Positions 8,573-17,296 of a stretch of 64,000 nucleotides of DNA are shown piece after piece. The stretch comes from Haloplasma contractile (lineage in GTDB: Bacteria > Bacillota_I > Bacilli_A > Haloplasmatales > Haloplasmataceae): positions 186,001 through 250,000 of the forward strand of contig JAENYC010000001.1 in NCBI GenBank assembly GCA_016841945.1, written 5' to 3'. Numbering within the stretch: position 1 is the first letter of the stretch; each line of letters begins with the position of its first letter. The position numbers and the translations under genes were made by a program. Below the pieces are notes generated by a model, which did not search any database, was not told the origin of the DNA, and worked only from the letters and a program-made list of their open reading frames with translations.

Positions 8573-9686
8573 ATTTTCTTCTCCCTTCAAAGAAAATAAT
8601 CATGGCGTATACTATAATTAACATGATAAATAAACCAATAAATCCATTCATAATTAGTCTTTTTGGATAATCATAGATGGTACCAAAAATAATATTTAAT
8701 GCATAACGATTTGGTGCTATAAATGAAATTGGTTTGACCAATGTTTTAGGACTAAATGCACCTACCGATGCAGGTAAAACAACAGCTAGTAATGCTAAGA
8801 TTCCAAAAGAACTTGTATAGTTATTTGTAAATGACCCTAGTAAAACCCCTAATCCATTTGAAATTACTACAAATAATAAAATAGTAAAATAAATTAATAA
8901 GGGATTGCCATTCCAGTTGGCATTATAAACATATTTAGAAAAAATTATAATTATAATTGCTGCAATAAAAGAATACATGATACTCCCAATTAAACGTCCA
9001 ATGATAAACTCATGTTTATGAACGGGTAAACTTTTGATTCTTACTGATAAACCTTTTTGATAATCACGCATAACAATTGATACACCAAATATTGAACATA
9101 ACAATAAAAATTGTAATAAAGTTTGTACAGCATAATAATCGATTGATTTTGGATAAGATTCTTTTGAATTAATTAGACCTCGTTCAATCGTATATCTTTC
9201 TCCATCTTCAATAGGTATAAAGTCATTTTCTATAATTGATGCATTTAAATTATATGTATTAACATAATTATTAACAATGGCTGCAACATAAGTACGATTC
9301 TCTTTCCCTAAGATTTCAATTTCTGTCTCTTCTTCATCTTGTAATTGGCTTGAATAATTATCATCAATAAAAATCATAGAACTGATAATACCTTCTTCAA
9401 TGGCATTAGTTGCTTCTTCTTTAGTTGAAAAATTCCTAATCTCAATTAATTCACTAATTTCATCTTGCTGTAAAAACACATTAAAAGTATGGCTCATATT
9501 TCCTTTATCTAGATTAACATATCCCACTAAAGGTGGTTCTACATATGAAGCTGTTAAAAAAGAATCCAAACTGTTTCCTAAAATAAAGATAAGTATAATT
9601 GGTGAGAGAATCAAAATCAATAACATTTTGATATCTCGTATGTTTTTTAATAATTCATAATATGCAATAACTTTTATCTTTTTCAT
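8559..9686 (-). CDS. ABC-2 type permease, first subunit (Lnr-like exporter)
   Basis: Membrane subunit of the same exporter, 375 aa. N-terminal helix LLILILSPIILIFILGNSL, a long extracellular segment (about 45-180) rich in Glu and Asp, then about five helices. VMRDYQKGLSVRIKSLPVHKHEFIIGRLIGS is the cytoplasmic loop common in ABC-2 permeases, and the end is IIFFEGRRKYENI. The ATPase gene lies 10 nt upstream. Homologous exporters remove membrane-active compounds such as the polyene linearmycin; the substrate here is unknown. Confidence 0.87.
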   Translation of the reverse strand: MKKIKVIAYYELLKNIRDIKMLLILILSPIILIFILGNSLDSFLTASYVEPPLVGYVNLDKGNMSHTFNVFLQQDEISELIEIRNFSTKEEATNAIEEGIISSMIFIDDNYSSQLQDEEETEIEILGKENRTYVAAIVNNYVNTYNLNASIIENDFIPIEDGERYTIERGLINSKESYPKSIDYYAVQTLLQFLLLCSIFGVSIVMRDYQKGLSVRIKSLPVHKHEFIIGRLIGSIMYSFIAAIIIIIFSKYVYNANWNGNPLLIYFTILLFVVISNGLGVLLGSFTNNYTSSFGILALLAVVLPASVGAFSPKTLVKPISFIAPNRYALNIIFGTIYDYPKRLIMNGFIGLFIMLIIVYAMIIFFEGRRKYENI

Positions 9687-9696
9687 TTTATCACCT

Positions 9697-10629
9697 CTAA
9701 TCTCTTAAAGTTCTACCTGTTAAGGTCAAAAATAAATCTTCTAAATGAGCTTTCTCCATATTAATATTAATAATTTTACAATTTTCTTGATTTAAGTTAT
9801 TCAATATCTGGGTAATATTTTGCACCCCATATTTTGATATAATCGTGAGTACTTGATTTTTAATATGGCAATCTTTTACACCATATATTTTTTTTATTTT
9901 TTCAACAATGTTGTAGTTTACGTGATTAATTTGTATATTGATGATTTGTTCATCCATAATAAATGATTCTAATTCACTAATTGTACCATTTGCGATCACT
10001 TTACCTTTATCTATAATTACAATTCGACTACATATCTCTTCTACTTCTTCCATATAGTGTGATGTATAAATAATTGTAGAACCTTCTTTATTTAATGTTT
10101 TAATTGCTTGTAATATATGATTTCTTGATTGAGGATCAACACCTACAGTTGGTTCATCAAATAAAATTAACTTAGGTCTATGTACAATTGAACACGCTAT
10201 ATTTAAACGACGTTTCATCCCACCTGAAAATTTTTTTGGAAATTCATTTCTTCTTTCATATAAGTTTGTAAATTCTAATGATTCTTTAACCTTAATTTTT
10301 AAGTCTTTTCCTGATAAACCATATAATTCTCCAAAAAAAGTAACATTTTCAATAGCTGTTAAATCTTCATAAATTGCCAAATCTTGAGGGACTACACCAA
10401 CATCTTTTTTTATTTTTAATGCAAATTTCTCAATATCTTTTCCAAACACTTTAATCTCACCACTTTCAATTGATGTGTTCCCTAATAAAGCGTTTAAAAA
10501 AGTAGTTTTCCCTGCACCATTTGGTCCTAATAAACCTAAAATTTCACCACTATGTAATTCCAAACTTAAATGGTCATTCGCCAAAACATTTCCGTAACGT
10601 TTCACAATACTTCTAACTTGAACTATCAT
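9697..10629 (-). CDS. ABC transporter ATP-binding protein (Lnr-like exporter)
   Basis: ATPase of the DrrA/LnrL class, 310 aa from ATG at 10629, which has AAAGAGGTGAG upstream; a longer frame reaches 10725 without a ribosome binding site. Walker A GLLGPNGAGKTT, Q-loop GVVPQDLAIYEDLTAIEN, signature FSGGMKRRLN, Walker B KLILFDEPTVGVD and switch His in IIYTSHYMEE are all present. The C-terminal extension (about 225-310) is the DrrA-type regulatory tail ending LEDLFLTLTGRTLRD. It is the first gene of a five-gene operon: ATPase, permease, permease, kinase, regulator. Confidence 0.92.
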   Translation of the reverse strand: MIVQVRSIVKRYGNVLANDHLSLELHSGEILGLLGPNGAGKTTFLNALLGNTSIESGEIKVFGKDIEKFALKIKKDVGVVPQDLAIYEDLTAIENVTFFGELYGLSGKDLKIKVKESLEFTNLYERRNEFPKKFSGGMKRRLNIACSIVHRPKLILFDEPTVGVDPQSRNHILQAIKTLNKEGSTIIYTSHYMEEVEEICSRIVIIDKGKVIANGTISELESFIMDEQIINIQINHVNYNIVEKIKKIYGVKDCHIKNQVLTIISKYGVQNITQILNNLNQENCKIININMEKAHLEDLFLTLTGRTLRD

Positions 10630-10711
10630 GTTCTCACCTCTTTTATTTTTTACATTATTAGTATATAAAGAATTTATTGCTAAAACTAGTGACATTTTTC
10701 CATAATCTATT

Positions 10712-10725
10712 ATGACAAATGTCAT
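10712..10725. promoter_or_regulatory. candidate operator of the ABC/two-component operon
   Basis: ATGACAAATGTCAT has inverted TGACA/TGTCA half-sites with a 2-nt centre. It lies about 85 bp upstream of the ATPase start, and another TGTCAC half-site lies closer to the gene on the minus strand. A binding site for the operon's own NarL-type regulator is plausible but inferred. Confidence 0.35.
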
Positions 10726-10754
10726 TAAAAAAAGTGATAAAATTTATCACTTTT
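10724..10754 (-). terminator. terminator of the GGDEF/EAL gene
   Basis: Minus strand hairpin AAAAGTGATAA / TTATCACTTTT with a 3-nt loop followed by further T residues. It separates this gene from the exporter operon downstream. Confidence 0.7.
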
Positions 10755-13026
10755 CTAGATAGTTTACTATTTTTTCAGGTGGTAGTGCTTTATCGTAATA
10801 AAAACCTTGTCCTAAATCACATTGATTATTAATCAAGAATGTTAATTGCTCTTTTGTCTCAATTCCTTCTGCAGTCACTTCTTTTCTTAATCCTTGTGCT
10901 AATTGAATAATAGATTTTATAAATACTACATTATCATTCTCCATAATATCTCGAACAAATTCTCTATCTATTTTTACTACATCAATTGGTAATTTCTTAA
11001 GGTGAGTTAAAGAAGAAAATCCTGTACCAAAATCATCTAACGCTATTATAAATCCCATATCTTTTAACGATTTTAAAACACTATAAGTTTTATTAATGTT
11101 TTCTAAAGCAGTCGTCTCTGTTATTTCAAATTGTATGGTATGAGGTGCTATATCATATTTCTTGATTACTTCTTTTATATCTTCTATTAAATGGTTATGA
11201 TTTAGATGTTTATATGATATATTAACTGAGACTAATATATTATCATAACCATTTTTTTTCCATAAGTACTTTTGATAACAAACCTTTTCGAATACTAATT
11301 TATCAATATCATGAATCATACCTGTCTTTTCAGCAATCTCAATTAACTCAGCAGGTAACACGATTTGGTTTTCTTGTTTAAATCGTAGCAATGCTTCAAA
11401 ACCAGCAACTTCATTATCCTTTAACAACATAATGGGTTGATAGTAAACCATAAAATCATTGTTTTCTATGACCTTTTTTAGATAATTCACTGATTGTATA
11501 TATTGATTATTCTTTTGATTCATTATTTCATGATATAGATGAATCTTATCTTTTCCAGATTCTTTTGCATAATTCATTGCAGTATCAGCATTTTTAAATA
11601 AGGTTTCGTAATCCTTTCCATGTATTGGATATAAAGCGATTCCTATACTTGCTGTGATATAAAATTCATGATTATTAAATCTCCATGTTTTCTTAATTTG
11701 ATGATAGGTATCTTTTATCTTTTGAATTAAGTCCTTGTTTTCATCTATCTCATCATAAATAATTAAAAACTTATCTCCACCATAACGCGATACATAATGC
11801 GATTTTTCTACATATTGATTTAAAATAGTTCCAATTTTCTTGATTAAAAGATCACCTGCATAATGACCTAATGTATCATTAATTTGCTTTATGTTGTCAA
11901 TATCCACACAAACAAGGGCAAATTCTTTATTGTACATGATTATATTTCTAATATGCTTTTGAAATAAATAGCGATTTGGTAAACCCGTTAATTTATCATA
12001 ATATGCTAAATCGTTTAATTCTTTTTTCATTTTTGTTAATTGTGAAATATCTGTCCCCATTGAAATAATGGTAAAATTTTCATCACTTTGATATAATAAA
12101 TTATTAGTCCATAATACATGCAAGTCATCTTTTTTAATATGACTATCAACTACATGTGCTTCTTTATGAATAATTTCATCTATAATATTTAACCTTTCAT
12201 CCTCTTTTAAATGAGGTATAAAGGTATCAAAAAAATCTAAGCCAGTTAAATCCTTTTTAATTATTTTCTCAACCTGTGGATTAACCTCAATTATTTCTCC
12301 TAAATGATTCCATATAATAATAAAATTAGAAGTGTTTTTAAAGATATTCTTAATTAAATCATTATTTTTTTTAATTTCTTCCTTCAACTGCAAATGTTTG
12401 GTTATATCAGTATGTGACCCAGCGATACGGACCACTTGCTTTTTATCATTTAAAATCGCTTTTCCATTACTATAAAGCCATAAAGTTTTATTGTCTTGAC
12501 AAACAATACGAAAGAAATTTTTATATTGCGTCATTCCCATTTTTTTAAAATTTTCAATATATTGAATAAACTTACTTTTGTCATCAGGATGAATATAATT
12601 TAACCAATCCTTAAAACTTAAAACCTTTTTATCACTTCCCATAATCTTCTCTTGCCATTTAGGAGAAAGATAATACAAATCATTTTCTAAATCCCAATCC
12701 CAAATTGCATCATGCACACCATCTACAGCAAGCTCATATCTTTGTTGACTCAACATGAGGTCATCTTTTTGTTTTTTAAGTATTGAGTGGATATGTCTTG
12801 ATAAAAAAAATCGTTTATAAATTAAACAATACAACAAAACCATTGTCATTAATACATAAAACCAACCTTTATAAGTTTGAAATATTTGATAGGTATTATA
12901 ATCTTTAATCATAATAGCTAAAACTTTATCAGACAATAAAATCCATAAACCACCAATTATGCCGTATATAATTGTTATTCGAACTGATTCTTTTAACGGA
13001 TTAACATATTTTTCTTCATCTTTCAT
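10747..13026 (-). CDS. PAS-GGDEF-EAL membrane protein, probable c-di-GMP phosphodiesterase
   Basis: Signalling protein of 759 aa from ATG at 13026, which is preceded by GGGTGAGA. Two N-terminal membrane helices (about 15-75), a PAS domain starting near RYELAVDGVHDAIWDWDLE (about 85-205), a second PAS (about 225-335), a GGDEF domain (about 340-500) and an EAL domain (about 515-755). The cyclase active site reads GGDKF instead of GGDEF, so cyclase activity is doubtful. The EAL part is intact: GFEALLRF, VSVNISYKHL, FEITETTAL, LDDFGTGFSSL, KIDREFV and AEGIET. The net function is likely c-di-GMP breakdown, with the GGDKF domain perhaps acting as a GTP sensor as known for other degenerate GGDEF domains. 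Confidence 0.9.
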   Translation of the reverse strand: MKDEEKYVNPLKESVRITIIYGIIGGLWILLSDKVLAIMIKDYNTYQIFQTYKGWFYVLMTMVLLYCLIYKRFFLSRHIHSILKKQKDDLMLSQQRYELAVDGVHDAIWDWDLENDLYYLSPKWQEKIMGSDKKVLSFKDWLNYIHPDDKSKFIQYIENFKKMGMTQYKNFFRIVCQDNKTLWLYSNGKAILNDKKQVVRIAGSHTDITKHLQLKEEIKKNNDLIKNIFKNTSNFIIIWNHLGEIIEVNPQVEKIIKKDLTGLDFFDTFIPHLKEDERLNIIDEIIHKEAHVVDSHIKKDDLHVLWTNNLLYQSDENFTIISMGTDISQLTKMKKELNDLAYYDKLTGLPNRYLFQKHIRNIIMYNKEFALVCVDIDNIKQINDTLGHYAGDLLIKKIGTILNQYVEKSHYVSRYGGDKFLIIYDEIDENKDLIQKIKDTYHQIKKTWRFNNHEFYITASIGIALYPIHGKDYETLFKNADTAMNYAKESGKDKIHLYHEIMNQKNNQYIQSVNYLKKVIENNDFMVYYQPIMLLKDNEVAGFEALLRFKQENQIVLPAELIEIAEKTGMIHDIDKLVFEKVCYQKYLWKKNGYDNILVSVNISYKHLNHNHLIEDIKEVIKKYDIAPHTIQFEITETTALENINKTYSVLKSLKDMGFIIALDDFGTGFSSLTHLKKLPIDVVKIDREFVRDIMENDNVVFIKSIIQLAQGLRKEVTAEGIETKEQLTFLINNQCDLGQGFYYDKALPPEKIVNYLEK

Positions 13027-13097
13027 ACTTCTCACCCTATTACTTACTATATTATATTTTATCATATCTATATCGTTGTTTCTACATATTTCGACAT

Positions 13098-14003
13098 TTA
13101 TAACATAAAACGTTTTATATAATCACTATAATTCCAAGTTTTTAAAAACTTAATAACGGATTCGTAACCAACTTGATATAAATACTTTATATCATCCCTT
13201 GTCAACTTAAAGTCCGTGGACTTTATTTGATGGTCATTTTGTAAGATAATTGTTCTTACACTATCTTTATCTCGAACATAAGACATTTCATCCCTATTTA
13301 GACTGGCGTTTATAAGGTCAACTATATAAGAAAATATATTATGTTTTCCATTTGAAGAAAAACTGCATTTATCTTTAATCTTTAACCCAAAGGTTGGACG
13401 AACTGGTTTTTCTTCAATATCAAATATCCAAACTGGAAAGGTGCTTAATAATCCTCCATCTACAATATAACTATCTTTTTGTTTGACTGGTGTATAAAAA
13501 AATGGAATTGTACAACTCATTTGAACAGCTTTCGCAATTGAAAAATGTTGTGGACCAATACCATATTGATCTAAATCATCTGGTAATATTAACAATTTTC
13601 TCTTTGTAATATCAGCCGCAATAATCTTTAGAGGACTAACATTGTCTATCATGATGTCTTTAAAAGTATGAATCCCTTTTTTATTTAATAAATTTTCAAT
13701 CCATATTTCAACACACTGACCATTATATATTCCTTTATTAAATAGTAATGATAATCCCTTTCCGATAATAAAGGTAGATGATAATTTAGTTTTCTTAAGA
13801 AACTGTTTCAAATCTGTATTTTCTAAAACTTCTATTAACTCATCACATCCATAACCCGCCATGATTAAAGAAGCAATGACAGAACCAGCACTAGTACCAG
13901 CACATCGGACAATATCAAAATTAGAATCTCTTAATGCTTTATAAGCACCTAAAAAACTGATTCCTAAGACACCACCACCCTCAAATACTAAATCCACTTT
14001 CAA
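13098..14003 (-). CDS. Patatin-like phospholipase
   Basis: Cytosolic serine hydrolase of the patatin family, 301 aa. The oxyanion-hole glycine motif LVFEGGGVLGISFLG (residues 5-19), the nucleophile elbow GTSAGS (about 38-43), and the catalytic Asp in YIVDGGLLSTFPVWIFD (about 185) form the Ser-Asp dyad. Family members hydrolyse acyl chains from phospholipids or glycerolipids. No secretion signal is visible, so it probably acts on membrane lipids from inside. It is not tightly linked to its neighbours: the EAL gene begins 72 nt downstream. Confidence 0.9.
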   Translation of the reverse strand: MKVDLVFEGGGVLGISFLGAYKALRDSNFDIVRCAGTSAGSVIASLIMAGYGCDELIEVLENTDLKQFLKKTKLSSTFIIGKGLSLLFNKGIYNGQCVEIWIENLLNKKGIHTFKDIMIDNVSPLKIIAADITKRKLLILPDDLDQYGIGPQHFSIAKAVQMSCTIPFFYTPVKQKDSYIVDGGLLSTFPVWIFDIEEKPVRPTFGLKIKDKCSFSSNGKHNIFSYIVDLINASLNRDEMSYVRDKDSVRTIILQNDHQIKSTDFKLTRDDIKYLYQVGYESVIKFLKTWNYSDYIKRFML

Positions 14004-14049
14004 TCCATATCACCCTCTATTAATATATGACAAACACCTAAATTGTTTA

Positions 14050-14082
14050 TAAAAAACACCTTTCAGCAATGAAAAGTGTTTT
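14050..14082 (-). terminator. terminator of the 14.1-15.5 kb gene pair
   Basis: Minus strand hairpin AACACTTTTCA / TGAAAGGTGTT with one mismatch, followed by six T residues. Confidence 0.75.
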
Positions 14083-14549
14083 TATCGTTGACATTTAGCG
14101 TGATCAATTTCATACCTTAACCAAAAATAACCCATTATAACGATAATAAATGAAATTATTTTATACGGAAATCCTGCAAGCGGTAAAACCATAACGGAAA
14201 AAGTTATGCCAATAGAAGCAAAGAAAGAAACAATACACGGTGTACAACCATAGGTGAACATTCCAAAAAGAAGACTAAGTCCACTTAAAGTTGTTCCTTT
14301 TCCTTCTTTGCCTGATAATTTAAAATATACAGAACTTATGGTAATCATGATAGCACTAAAAAAAGACATCATGGTATTGGATAGAATATTAATTACCACT
14401 AAATAATATCCATAAAGTTCTAACAAATTATTGTAGCCACCATTAAAGATATCTAGTAATGTATACATACTGATAAAAAAGATAAAACAAAGAATTAGAA
14501 TTATTCTATATTTTTTTTCTTTTAGTTTTGTTTTTACGACTTTCCACAT
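14082..14549 (-). CDS. Small membrane protein with CxxC motif, unknown
   Basis: Not recognised. The protein has 155 aa with four hydrophobic segments (about 14-32, 45-72, 88-125 and 128-145). The third contains FTYGCTPCIVSFFASIGI, a CTPC motif inside or at the edge of a helix pair, followed by LPLAGFPYKI. A CxxC in this setting recalls small thiol-redox membrane proteins or metal transporters, but there is no clear match to DsbD/CcdA and the function is open. It lies 17 nt downstream of the coiled-coil gene and shares its terminator, so the two form an operon. Confidence 0.65.
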   Translation of the reverse strand: MWKVVKTKLKEKKYRIILILCFIFFISMYTLLDIFNGGYNNLLELYGYYLVVINILSNTMMSFFSAIMITISSVYFKLSGKEGKGTTLSGLSLLFGMFTYGCTPCIVSFFASIGITFSVMVLPLAGFPYKIISFIIVIMGYFWLRYEIDHAKCQR

Positions 14550-14566
14550 CCTATAATTCCTTTCAT

Positions 14567-15478
14567 CTATTCATTTTCTATTAATTGTTGTTTTTCCTTT
14601 TCAATTTTTAGTAATTGCTTAATATAATCTTTTTTGTATAATGTTAATGTATCTATTGAATGATTAATGATTTCATACCCTTTATTTATGTATTGTATGA
14701 TATTTAATAAACCTTCTTTATCCTTTATATCATCATACAATTTATTTTCATAATAATCAACAAAATGAATAATTTCACTAATATCAATTGGTAAATCCAT
14801 ATAAAAATTTAACACTTTTAATTCTCTGGTAAATTTATTTCCGAGATAATGAAGTTTTTTCACTTTTTCATCTGTTTGTTTAAATGCATTTGTCTTAGTC
14901 AAACTCAAAAACAAACCTCTTCCAAAAATATCAAAATTAGTCCAATCTTTTGTCTTATTTAATAATTCAACGAGGTATTTTAATGAATGTTCTAAATAAT
15001 TAGCCGCATTAATCGCTTCGTTAATATCTCGAACTCGGTTTTTATATTTTGATGATTCCACATTTAATTTTTGCATTTTTTCATATTTTTCTTTTTCACT
15101 TTCTAAAAGAATCTCTTCCTTTTCACTTATTAATCGGTCATATTCTATTTGATACTCCTCTATTTTTTCTATTTTATTTTTCAATTCTATCATCTCAGAA
15201 TGAATATAATCGTAAAGATTCACATAGATTTTATAATCATATTCAATCTTTGAAACTGATTTTCCTTTAGTGGTAAAAATGTCATACCATATATATATAA
15301 TCGTTTTATTATTAAGTTCCTTTATATCAATATCCATATTTTCTAATTTATAAACTATTTCTCGAATTTTATCTTTTAAATAATAATATTGATCATTTAA
15401 TTCTTGTACCTTTTTCTCAAAAATATACTTTCTATTTACCATCTCTTGTAATTCACTCATTCGCTTATCTAATTCCAC
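14567..15478 (-). CDS. Coiled-coil protein of unknown function
   Basis: Not recognised. It has 303 aa, highly charged, with predicted coiled-coil heptads at residues about 10-55 and 85-160. In between and beyond are conserved-looking segments such as IIYIWYDIFTTKGKSVSK and TKDWTNFDIFGRGLFLSLTK, which suggest a defined globular region. There is no signal peptide or membrane helix, so it is probably cytoplasmic. The start ATG at 15478 has a G-rich ribosome binding site (AAGGGGGG, with about 8 nt between). Its only partner in the operon is the CxxC membrane protein. Confidence 0.65.
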   Translation of the reverse strand: MELDKRMSELQEMVNRKYIFEKKVQELNDQYYYLKDKIREIVYKLENMDIDIKELNNKTIIYIWYDIFTTKGKSVSKIEYDYKIYVNLYDYIHSEMIELKNKIEKIEEYQIEYDRLISEKEEILLESEKEKYEKMQKLNVESSKYKNRVRDINEAINAANYLEHSLKYLVELLNKTKDWTNFDIFGRGLFLSLTKTNAFKQTDEKVKKLHYLGNKFTRELKVLNFYMDLPIDISEIIHFVDYYENKLYDDIKDKEGLLNIIQYINKGYEIINHSIDTLTLYKKDYIKQLLKIEKEKQQLIENE

Positions 15479-15621
15479 ATATCAACCCCCCTTTTTTCAA
15501 ACCTTTCCTAATATTATATGAAATACATAAATTTATGATGATTCCTTCGTGTTATATAGAATCAAGTTTATCATAAACTTATCTATCAAAAAAGAAAATG
15601 TAAAAAAGTATAGTTTATAAA

Positions 15622-15652
15622 TAAGAAAAAGAGCCCTTTAAGGACTCTTTTT
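15622..15652 (-). terminator. terminator of the kdgK-kduI-kduD operon
   Basis: Minus strand hairpin AAAAAGAGTCC / GGGCTCTTTTT with a short loop and T-rich tail. Confidence 0.8.
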
Positions 15653-15667
15653 CCTATTTATAAACTT

Positions 15668-16426
15668 TTATCTTGCTAACCATCCACCATCAACAGCGAT
15701 GGTATATCCATTTACATAATCAGATGCAGGACTTGCTAGAAAAATAGTAGTTCCTTTTAAATCATCAGGAGTTCCCCAACGACCTGCAGGTATTCTAGAT
15801 AAAATTTCTTCACTTCTTTTCTTATCTTCTCTTAATTGTTGTGTGTTATTCGTAGCCATATAACCTGGTGCAATTGCATTAACATTGATGTTGTGTTTAG
15901 CCCATTCATTAGCAAGTAACATCGTAATGCCCTTAACACCTGATTTACTTGCAGTATAAGACGGAACACGTATACCACCTTGGAACGATAACATCGATGC
16001 AATATTAATTATTTTTCCTCCTGTTTCTTGCGCAAGAAATTGTTTCGCTACCTTTTGTGATAAGAAAAATACAGTTTTAAGATTAATATTTAATACGTCG
16101 TCCCAATCTTTTTCAGTAAAATTAACTGAATCTTCTCTTCGAATAATTCCGGCATTATTGACTAAAATATCAATTTTTCCAAACTCATCAAGCGTTTCTG
16201 ACACTATAGTGTCTATTGGTTCTGTTGATAATAAATTAGCAATAATACCATGAAATTTACATCCTAAAGCTTCTACTTTAGCTTTTGTTTCATTCATAGG
16301 AACATAATCAACACCTACTATGTGACATCCAGCCTCTGCTAAACCAAGTGAAATACCTTGGCCTAACCCAGTTGAAGCGCCTGTCACAATCGCTACTTTT
16401 CCATTTAGGTTAAATAAACTTGTCAT
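15668..16426 (-). CDS. kduD: 2-dehydro-3-deoxy-D-gluconate 5-dehydrogenase
   Basis: Short-chain dehydrogenase, 252 aa, converting 2,5-diketo-3-deoxygluconate to 2-keto-3-deoxygluconate (KDG) with NADH. The NAD-binding motif is VTGASTGLGQGIS (residues about 14-26), then NNAGI, catalytic Ser in IASMLSFQG, and YTASK (Tyr and Lys of the YxxxK motif). The C-terminus DYVNGYTIAVDGGWLAR is typical of the family. It directly follows kduI (12-nt gap) and completes the isomerase-dehydrogenase-kinase series of uronate breakdown. The neighbourhood makes KduD more likely than a generic SDR. Confidence 0.93.
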   Translation of the reverse strand: MTSLFNLNGKVAIVTGASTGLGQGISLGLAEAGCHIVGVDYVPMNETKAKVEALGCKFHGIIANLLSTEPIDTIVSETLDEFGKIDILVNNAGIIRREDSVNFTEKDWDDVLNINLKTVFFLSQKVAKQFLAQETGGKIINIASMLSFQGGIRVPSYTASKSGVKGITMLLANEWAKHNINVNAIAPGYMATNNTQQLREDKKRSEEILSRIPAGRWGTPDDLKGTTIFLASPASDYVNGYTIAVDGGWLAR

Positions 16427-16438
16427 CTAAACACTCTC

Positions 16439-17275
16439 CTATTTCAAATCTTGCATTGATATGTGATCCATATCAGTAAAAGTTTGATTTTCACCACACA
16501 TACCCCAAATAAATGTATAATTACTTGTACCAACACCAGAATGGATGGACCAACTAGGACTAATAACTGCTTGTTCATTCTTTATGACTAAGTGTCTAGT
16601 TTCATTAGGTTCTCCCATAAAATGAAAGACTCTTGTATCTTCTTCCATGTCAAAATAGAAATATACTTCCATTCGTCTTTCATGAGTATGACATGGCATT
16701 GTATTCCAAGCATTATTTGGTTCTAATAAAGTCATTCCCATTAAGAGTTGACAACTTTCACATACATTTGGATGTACATATTGATAAATTGTACGTCTAT
16801 TTAAATTTTCTTGTTCACCTAATTTAACAGGATTAGCCTTTCCTATTTCTATTTTAACTGTTTTATATGATTGATGAGCTGGAACACTATTAATATAGAA
16901 CTTAGCAGGTTTATTCTCATCAATAGATTTAAATGATACATCTTTTACACCCATACCAATATATAAACCATCACGATAATTTAACTCATAATCATTTCCA
17001 TCTAATGTAACGATTCCTTTACCACCGATATTGATAATCCCCATTTCTCTACGCTCTAAGAAATAAGATACTCCCATCTCTTTTCCTGCAGTTAAAGAAA
17101 GAGTATTTTTTACTGGTTTAACGCCACCAGCGATTATTCTATCAACATGTGAATAGGTTAGGTCAATTGAATCATCATTAAAGATTTTTTCAATTAAATA
17201 ATTTTTTCTTAACTTATCTGTTGTGTATTGTTTTGAATCCTCAGGATGATTTGGATAACGAACATCAAATTTCAT
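16439..17275 (-). CDS. kduI: 5-dehydro-4-deoxy-D-glucuronate isomerase
   Basis: KduI, 278 aa, interconverts 5-keto-4-deoxyuronate and 2,5-diketo-3-deoxygluconate, products of unsaturated uronate release from pectin or glycosaminoglycans. Cupin fold with a zinc site. The conserved segment [19 protein letters not shown] (about 195-213) supplies His and Glu ligands, followed by [28 protein letters not shown], highly characteristic of KduI. The start ATG at 17275 has AAGGAGGAAAAT upstream. Second gene of the kdgK-kduI-kduD operon. Confidence 0.95.
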   Translation of the reverse strand: MKFDVRYPNHPEDSKQYTTDKLRKNYLIEKIFNDDSIDLTYSHVDRIIAGGVKPVKNTLSLTAGKEMGVSYFLERREMGIINIGGKGIVTLDGNDYELNYRDGLYIGMGVKDVSFKSIDENKPAKFYINSVPAHQSYKTVKIEIGKANPVKLGEQENLNRRTIYQYVHPNVCESCQLLMGMTLLEPNNAWNTMPCHTHERRMEVYFYFDMEEDTRVFHFMGEPNETRHLVIKNEQAVISPSWSIHSGVGTSNYTFIWGMCGENQTFTDMDHISMQDLK

Positions 17276-17296
17276 TTTATTTTCCTCCTTAAAAAA

